From the NCBI RefSeq assembly GCF_900444995.1, contig NZ_UAPQ01000007.1, positions 124,001 to 188,000 of the forward strand: DNA of 64,000 bases, read 5' to 3'. Under the pieces are notes generated by a model that did not search any database, was not told the DNA's origin, and was given only the letters and a program-made list of their open reading frames with translations. The DNA is from Actinomyces bovis (GTDB taxonomy: Bacteria; Actinomycetota; Actinomycetes; Actinomycetales; Actinomycetaceae). Both the position numbers and the translations under genes were made by a program. Within the stretch, counting starts at the first letter, position 1. Each line of letters starts with the position of its first letter. Positions 59,213-64,000 of this stretch are shown one piece after another.

Positions 59213-62200
59213 ATGGAACTGCTACTAAAGGTCCGCCTCAACGGGGCTGCAGGCCAAGAGGTCCGAGAGGTCCTAGCAAATATCTCAGAGGGAACGCGGG
59301 TGGCAGACCTCGCCACCGTTCTACAGGAGTCCCTGGGGCACAATCCCTCGCCAGAGCAGCTGCAGTCGCAGCAGCCTGCACCCCTTGAGGCCCCTGGGGT
59401 ACTTAGGCTGGTGAGAGACGCTGACACAGTAGCTGCGCAAGTCCCTCCCCTCTGGTTAGGAGGGCAGCAGCTTGACCCGGAAGCCCCACTCGAGGCGGGA
59501 CCAATCCACGACGGTGCCACTCTCAGCCTGGTCGGAGCTGATCCTGTGGCTGGAGAGCCGACCGGCCTAGTTGAGTTGCGCGTGGTCGGGGGACCCGGTG
59601 CCGGATTGGTACGTCGGATGGGGCTTGGCGACTACACCGTCGGAGGCGAGACAGCAGATATCAGCCTGCCGGGCCTGGAAGAGCCCCTTGTACGGGTAAG
59701 AGTAAAGACTGGCCCAGAAGTCTCGGTGGAGCCAATAGAGCAGGCTCAGAAGGCCGAGGCGCCTATCCGGCCCGTGCGCAACCGGAAGCTTCCCGGACCG
59801 CTGGTCCTGCGTATCCGTGCCGGAGAAACAGCTAAATCCACCTCCCAGCAGGAAACGCGCCAACAACGACGACGTCGAAAGAAGCTAGACCGGCACCGTC
59901 GTAAAGAGAACAAGCGGCGCCTTAAGCGCGGTGAGCAGCCATTTAAGCAAGCGCAGCCACATGTCGAGCAAGATCCGGATGCCCGTCGCAGGCTTATTGA
60001 GCTTGATAGGCGCCCTATTGAGGGGAGTCTTCCTTGGGAGGCAGAAGTCATCCTCGGAGTGGGGCAATCTCAGTTAACAGTTGGCCCGGTACCAGCAGCT
60101 GATGCAGTGGTAGTGCAGGGTTCCGAGACCTTTACTTTGGATTTCAACAGGCCTCCACGCCTGGCTCGTCCCCAAAGGCACGCCAAGTTCACTCTGCCAC
60201 GCCAACCTCAGCCGGCCCGCAAGCCACCTTTTTCCCTGATCATGCTGGTAGGTCCCCTGGTAATGGGCGTCGGTATGTACCTGCTAACTCAGCGCCTGGC
60301 ATCCCTCATGTTCACAGCACTGTCGCCACTGATGATGCTTGGGAACTTCTTTACCATGCGCTCCCAGTCAAACAGAACCCACCGTGATGAGGTGATTAAG
60401 TACGAAGAGATGAAGCAGGATGTGGAGGCGAAGGCCTTCGAGGCTTTATTGGAGGAGCACCAACTGCGGCGAGGGGATTATCCCGACCCTGCAGAGGTAA
60501 TGCTGCGGGCTACCGGACCACGTGCGGCACTGTGGGAACGCCGTTATGAGAACCCGGACTGGCTGGTCCTGCGGGTAGGTACGGCCGACCAGCGCAGTGA
60601 AGTCGAGTTGACACTGCCAGACCGGGCTGCCCATGAGGAGCCTTATCGGTGGACCGCGCCTGACGTGCCTGTGACGCTTTCGATGCAACAGCTTGGGGTT
60701 GTTGGTGTCTATGGCCCGCTGCGCAGGCAGATTGCGGCTTGGATGGTCAGCCAATGCGCGGTCTTGCACTCACCTGCAGAGCTGGAGCTGTCGATCTTGC
60801 TGGATCCCAAGTGCTCCGGGGCAGCAGAGAGTGATTGGTCATGGAGTTGCTGGCTGCCTCATATCCGTATGCCTGAAGGCAAAGGGGCCCGGCTGCGGGT
60901 AGCCACAGAGGACACCACCGTCTCCAAGCAGGTAAATGCACTGTTGACCATCATCGAAGAGCGGCAGGAAAAGAAGTCTCGCAGACCAAAGACGCCAACG
61001 ATTTTCGTGGTATTGGAGGGCGCTCGGGCGCTTAGGCACGCGCCCGGCATGATCCAAGCGCTGCGGGAAGGTCCTGGAGCGGGGGTGGTGTTCTTGTGTC
61101 TAGACGACGATCGCGTCGCCCTCCCCGAAGAATGCCGCGCAGTGCTCCAAGCCGAGGAGCCCCTGGCCAACCTGTCCATAACTGACGAGGACAGTATTGA
61201 GCAGGTAACTCTCGACGTGCCCATCGACGGCTGGTTCGAGCAGGTAGCAAGAAGCCTGGCCCCCTACCGGGACGCTGCCACAAAAGGCGCAGAAGGAACC
61301 ATTCCGCGGTCATCTCGTTTCCTAGACATAATCAATATGCCCGAACCGTCTGCCGAAGAAGTCCTGAAACGATGGACAACTGGCACACAGACCACGGTTG
61401 CCGTGATCGGTGAGGACAGCGAGGGCTTGTTCCAAGTCGATGTGCGGGCCGACGGACCTCACGCGCTGGTTGCTGGTACCACCGGTTCCGGTAAATCAGA
61501 GCTGTTGCAAACCCTAATCGCCTCTCTTTGCATAGAGAACACTCCGGAACACATGACTTTTGTCTTAGTTGACTACAAGGGCGGGGCGGCTTTCAAAGAC
61601 TGTGCATTACTACCGCACACCGTTGGCATGGTTACGGACCTCGATGGGCACCTGACTTCCAGGGCCTTGGATTCGCTCGGTGCCGAGCTGCGGAGGCGTG
61701 AGCACATGCTCGCTAACGCTGACGCTAAGGATATCGAGGACTATACGGCTGCCATGCAACCAGGTGACGAGCCGATGCCCCGCCTCATGCTGGTCATCGA
61801 CGAATTTGCTGCCCTAGTCTCGGAGCTTCCCGACTTCGTGACAGGTTTGGTTGACATTGCCCGGCGCGGTCGTTCCTTGGGTGTGCACCTAGTGCTGGCC
61901 ACGCAGCGTCCTGCGGGGGTGGTATCGGCTGAAATCAAGTCAAACACCAACCTGCGTATTGCTTTGCGCGTTACCGACGAGAGTGATTCACAGGATGTGG
62001 TTGAGTCAAACGCTTCAGCCTATATTCCTCCGTCCATACCAGGAAGGGCGCACGCCCGGCTGGGACACGGGCGCCTACTGCAATTCCAGGCTGCACGAGT
62101 TGGGGGACGTCCACACGGCGCCGTACGCACATCGGAGCCGCAAATCGAGGATCTCAATTTGCGGGATCTTTCTTGGCCTGCCCCGGTGGGACCTGTGATT

Positions 62201-63922
62201 GAGGAGGACATTTCGATTCCGACGGACTTGTCAGCCTTGGTCAACGCGATGTTGGAAGCTAGGAGCGAGCAAGGCTTGCCTGCACCGCATCGCCCTTGGC
62301 TAGAACCACTGCCAGGGACGCTCGTGCTGGACGATCTACAGATCGCCTACGGCGAGCCATCACCTGCCGCTGAGCAAAAGGACCAGACCAGCTTCTCGGA
62401 AGGGTTCTTGCCCCCAGTCGTGATCGGTTTGGAAGACCTTCCTGCATTGCAGGAGCAGCGGTTAATGACCTGGGATTACACTCACACAGCGCACCTAGGC
62501 GTGGCCGGAGCGCCGAGAAGTGGACGTTCTACGGTGCTGCGGCTAATTGCCGTAGAGATTGCCAGATCAGCCTCTCCTGCAGATGTGCACCTATATGGCA
62601 TCGATGGCGGCTCAGGGGCGCTGCTACCGTTAGTAGCTTTCCCACATTTTGGCGCAGTAATACTCAGAGACCAGACTGATCGCCTTAGGCGTCTGATAAC
62701 GAAACTGGGCACGGAGATTGCCAGACGCCAGCAGCTCCTGGCATTAGAGGGCTATTCCTCCATATCTGAGCAGCGCGCGGCAGTCGCGCCGGGGGAGAAA
62801 TTGCCTTATATAGTAATCTTGCTTGACCAGTGGGATGGAATCGTTGCGGTATATCAACAGGTCGACGGCGGTGACCTGCTTGAAAAACTTGAGAACTTGA
62901 TGAGAGAAGGCTCCGCTGTGGGCCTCAGGTTTGTGCTCACCGGCGACCGACTAGTATTCCGGGGCCGCATGGGCACCTTACTGGAAGACAGGCTGCTGCT
63001 GCGTATGCCAACGCCAGAGGACTTCGATTTGGTCGGACTGCGCAGCCGAGATGTACCACTTGAAATGGTACCTGGACGCGGATTCCGTACCGGGGTGAAG
63101 CCACGAGAGGTACAGATTGCGCTACTCGATCAGGATCATGCAGGAACTGCACAAGTTGCGGCTATACAAAAAGAATCCCAGTCCGCCCAACAACGATGGG
63201 GGACGATCCCTAAGGAACTGCAGCCTCCACGAGTAGACGAGTTGCCACTGGTGATAGATGCAGACAAGGCCATGAAGATGGTCTCGACACCAATTGTAGG
63301 TATGGTTCCTCTCGGGGTTGGCGGCGACAGTCTAGACCTGCTTTCTGTGTCAATGGAAGAGATCGGTAATGGCCTGCTAGTAACCGGACCTCGACGCTCC
63401 GGTAAGTCCAACTCTCTAACCTTTATATTGAACTATTTACTGCAGGCTGGGGTGCGAACACTCTTGGTGCTTCCAAGACGCTCACCTCTACATGCCTGGA
63501 CTGGAAAGCCCGGAGTGTTGGGCGTGCTTGACAGCTCCGGAACAAAAGCTGATGTTGAGCAGATACTTGGACCAGAAGACTCTGACGTAGTCGTAATAAT
63601 CGATGATTTCGAGGTTCTAGGAAATGACCATGTGCTTGCGGATGCCCTGTGGGGCCATCTCAAGGCTTGCCGGGACAATACCGGCGGCGTCCTGATGGCT
63701 TGCGGAATTGATGATCTGCAGGCAGGGTATCGGGGTCTCCTGGCCGATATTCGTAAGACCCGCACGGGCCTGATTCTGGCGCCTCGCAGTGCGGGCGACG
63801 GAGATTCCTTCTCCGCACGGCTGCCGCGTTCTGTAGGAGCTCCAGTACCGCTTGGTCGAGGCCTGATGATCACCAGTCAAGGGTGGAGCTGGGTGCAGGT
63901 GCCCCGCCAAGAGCATCCGTAG
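59213..63922 (+). CDS. EccC/EssC-type type VII secretion ATPase
   Basis: The 1569-residue FtsK/SpoIIIE-family protein drives WXG100 export. Residues 1-115 have a beta-grasp/ubiquitin-like pattern (PPLWLGGQQLDPEAPLEAGP, IHDGATLSLVG), then an FHA-like region. A basic segment (TRQQRRRRKKLDRHRRKENK) precedes two membrane helices near residues 338-382. Three ATPase domains follow: Walker A GTTGSGKSELL (about 755-765) with DEFAALVSEL, GAPRSGRSTVL (1099-1109, Lys replaced by Arg), and GPRRSGKSNSL (1392-1402). Only domains 1 and 3 keep full P-loops. ATG 59213 has GAGGAC upstream. Confidence 0.94.
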   Translation: MELLLKVRLNGAAGQEVREVLANISEGTRVADLATVLQESLGHNPSPEQLQSQQPAPLEAPGVLRLVRDADTVAAQVPPLWLGGQQLDPEAPLEAGPIHDGATLSLVGADPVAGEPTGLVELRVVGGPGAGLVRRMGLGDYTVGGETADISLPGLEEPLVRVRVKTGPEVSVEPIEQAQKAEAPIRPVRNRKLPGPLVLRIRAGETAKSTSQQETRQQRRRRKKLDRHRRKENKRRLKRGEQPFKQAQPHVEQDPDARRRLIELDRRPIEGSLPWEAEVILGVGQSQLTVGPVPAADAVVVQGSETFTLDFNRPPRLARPQRHAKFTLPRQPQPARKPPFSLIMLVGPLVMGVGMYLLTQRLASLMFTALSPLMMLGNFFTMRSQSNRTHRDEVIKYEEMKQDVEAKAFEALLEEHQLRRGDYPDPAEVMLRATGPRAALWERRYENPDWLVLRVGTADQRSEVELTLPDRAAHEEPYRWTAPDVPVTLSMQQLGVVGVYGPLRRQIAAWMVSQCAVLHSPAELELSILLDPKCSGAAESDWSWSCWLPHIRMPEGKGARLRVATEDTTVSKQVNALLTIIEERQEKKSRRPKTPTIFVVLEGARALRHAPGMIQALREGPGAGVVFLCLDDDRVALPEECRAVLQAEEPLANLSITDEDSIEQVTLDVPIDGWFEQVARSLAPYRDAATKGAEGTIPRSSRFLDIINMPEPSAEEVLKRWTTGTQTTVAVIGEDSEGLFQVDVRADGPHALVAGTTGSGKSELLQTLIASLCIENTPEHMTFVLVDYKGGAAFKDCALLPHTVGMVTDLDGHLTSRALDSLGAELRRREHMLANADAKDIEDYTAAMQPGDEPMPRLMLVIDEFAALVSELPDFVTGLVDIARRGRSLGVHLVLATQRPAGVVSAEIKSNTNLRIALRVTDESDSQDVVESNASAYIPPSIPGRAHARLGHGRLLQFQAARVGGRPHGAVRTSEPQIEDLNLRDLSWPAPVGPVIEEDISIPTDLSALVNAMLEARSEQGLPAPHRPWLEPLPGTLVLDDLQIAYGEPSPAAEQKDQTSFSEGFLPPVVIGLEDLPALQEQRLMTWDYTHTAHLGVAGAPRSGRSTVLRLIAVEIARSASPADVHLYGIDGGSGALLPLVAFPHFGAVILRDQTDRLRRLITKLGTEIARRQQLLALEGYSSISEQRAAVAPGEKLPYIVILLDQWDGIVAVYQQVDGGDLLEKLENLMREGSAVGLRFVLTGDRLVFRGRMGTLLEDRLLLRMPTPEDFDLVGLRSRDVPLEMVPGRGFRTGVKPREVQIALLDQDHAGTAQVAAIQKESQSAQQRWGTIPKELQPPRVDELPLVIDADKAMKMVSTPIVGMVPLGVGGDSLDLLSVSMEEIGNGLLVTGPRRSGKSNSLTFILNYLLQAGVRTLLVLPRRSPLHAWTGKPGVLGVLDSSGTKADVEQILGPEDSDVVVIIDDFEVLGNDHVLADALWGHLKACRDNTGGVLMACGIDDLQAGYRGLLADIRKTRTGLILAPRSAGDGDSFSARLPRSVGAPVPLGRGLMITSQGWSWVQVPRQEHP

Positions 63923-63968
63923 TTCGCTGGTACCTAGCCGAGCTTCTCCTTGACTAGGAGCTTTGCTC

Positions 63969-64000
63969 ATGCAGCAGCTGTCCGTCCAAGCAGAGGTCTC
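63969..64000 (+). CDS. Probable start of a further secretion-locus gene (truncated by the edge)
   Basis: ATG 63969 opens a frame (MQQLSVQAEV) 46 bases after the essC stop, with AGGAG nine bases upstream. Only ten codons are visible, so no product can be named. The AGGAG lies in the 3' arm of a possible small hairpin (GAGC...CTCC / GGAG...GCTC, 63938-63968). Confidence 0.4.
   Translation, partial: MQQLSVQAEV

Overview
The window is a high-GC chromosome segment from an actinobacterium. The gene content (secreted sialidase, MoxR/DUF58/von Willebrand cluster, metF-metE under a SAM riboswitch, Tad genes joined to a type VII ATPase) fits the Actinomycetaceae (Actinomyces/Schaalia type). That assignment is inference from gene families, not a database match. 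No rRNA, CRISPR array or phage was seen. There is one tRNA, Gly(CCC).

Layout. 1-5.6 kb: the 5' part of a secreted sialidase gene that runs off the left edge, a two-gene unit with dcd, a TM2-domain protein, tRNA-Gly with a terminator, an M50-like membrane protease and a TetR regulator. 5.7-15.4 kb: a long minus-strand cluster of FHA and zinc-ribbon/FHA proteins, a DUF2993-like protein, MoxR ATPase, DUF58, a small membrane protein, two vWA proteins and a TPR-like protein. Tight overlaps suggest one envelope-related system. 15.5-34.4 kb: housekeeping and transport genes. These are an LRV-type membrane protein, an MFS transporter, a GT87-type glycosyltransferase, an App1-like phosphatase, VIT/CCC1, TRIC and CDF metal or ion transporters, a CydDC-like ABC pair, cutC, the metF-metE operon and a degenerate alpha/beta hydrolase. 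34.4-35.6 kb: a membrane-anchored EEP-family hydrolase.

35.8-49.6 kb is an accessory island, visibly less GC-rich in parts. It has three tandem membrane-anchored paralogues and two modules that each pair a small WXG100-like protein with a large helical protein. It also has a lipoprotein plus secreted-protein pair duplicated in inverted orientation around the second module, and decayed IS3 and IS256 transposase remnants. 49.8-64 kb is a composite secretion locus. A classical WXG100 protein is divergent from an operon encoding an SAF/CpaB-like protein, TadZ-like, TadA, TadB, TadC, four pilin or TadE/TadG-like proteins, a LysM/BTAD membrane protein and a three-ATPase EccC/EssC protein. A likely further gene starts at the right edge.

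Working model (inference): the Tad-like motor and pseudopilins work with the EssC-type ATPase to export WXG100-like proteins, including those of the two island modules. The duplicated lipoproteins and membrane-anchored proteins would be surface accessories, substrates or protective partners.
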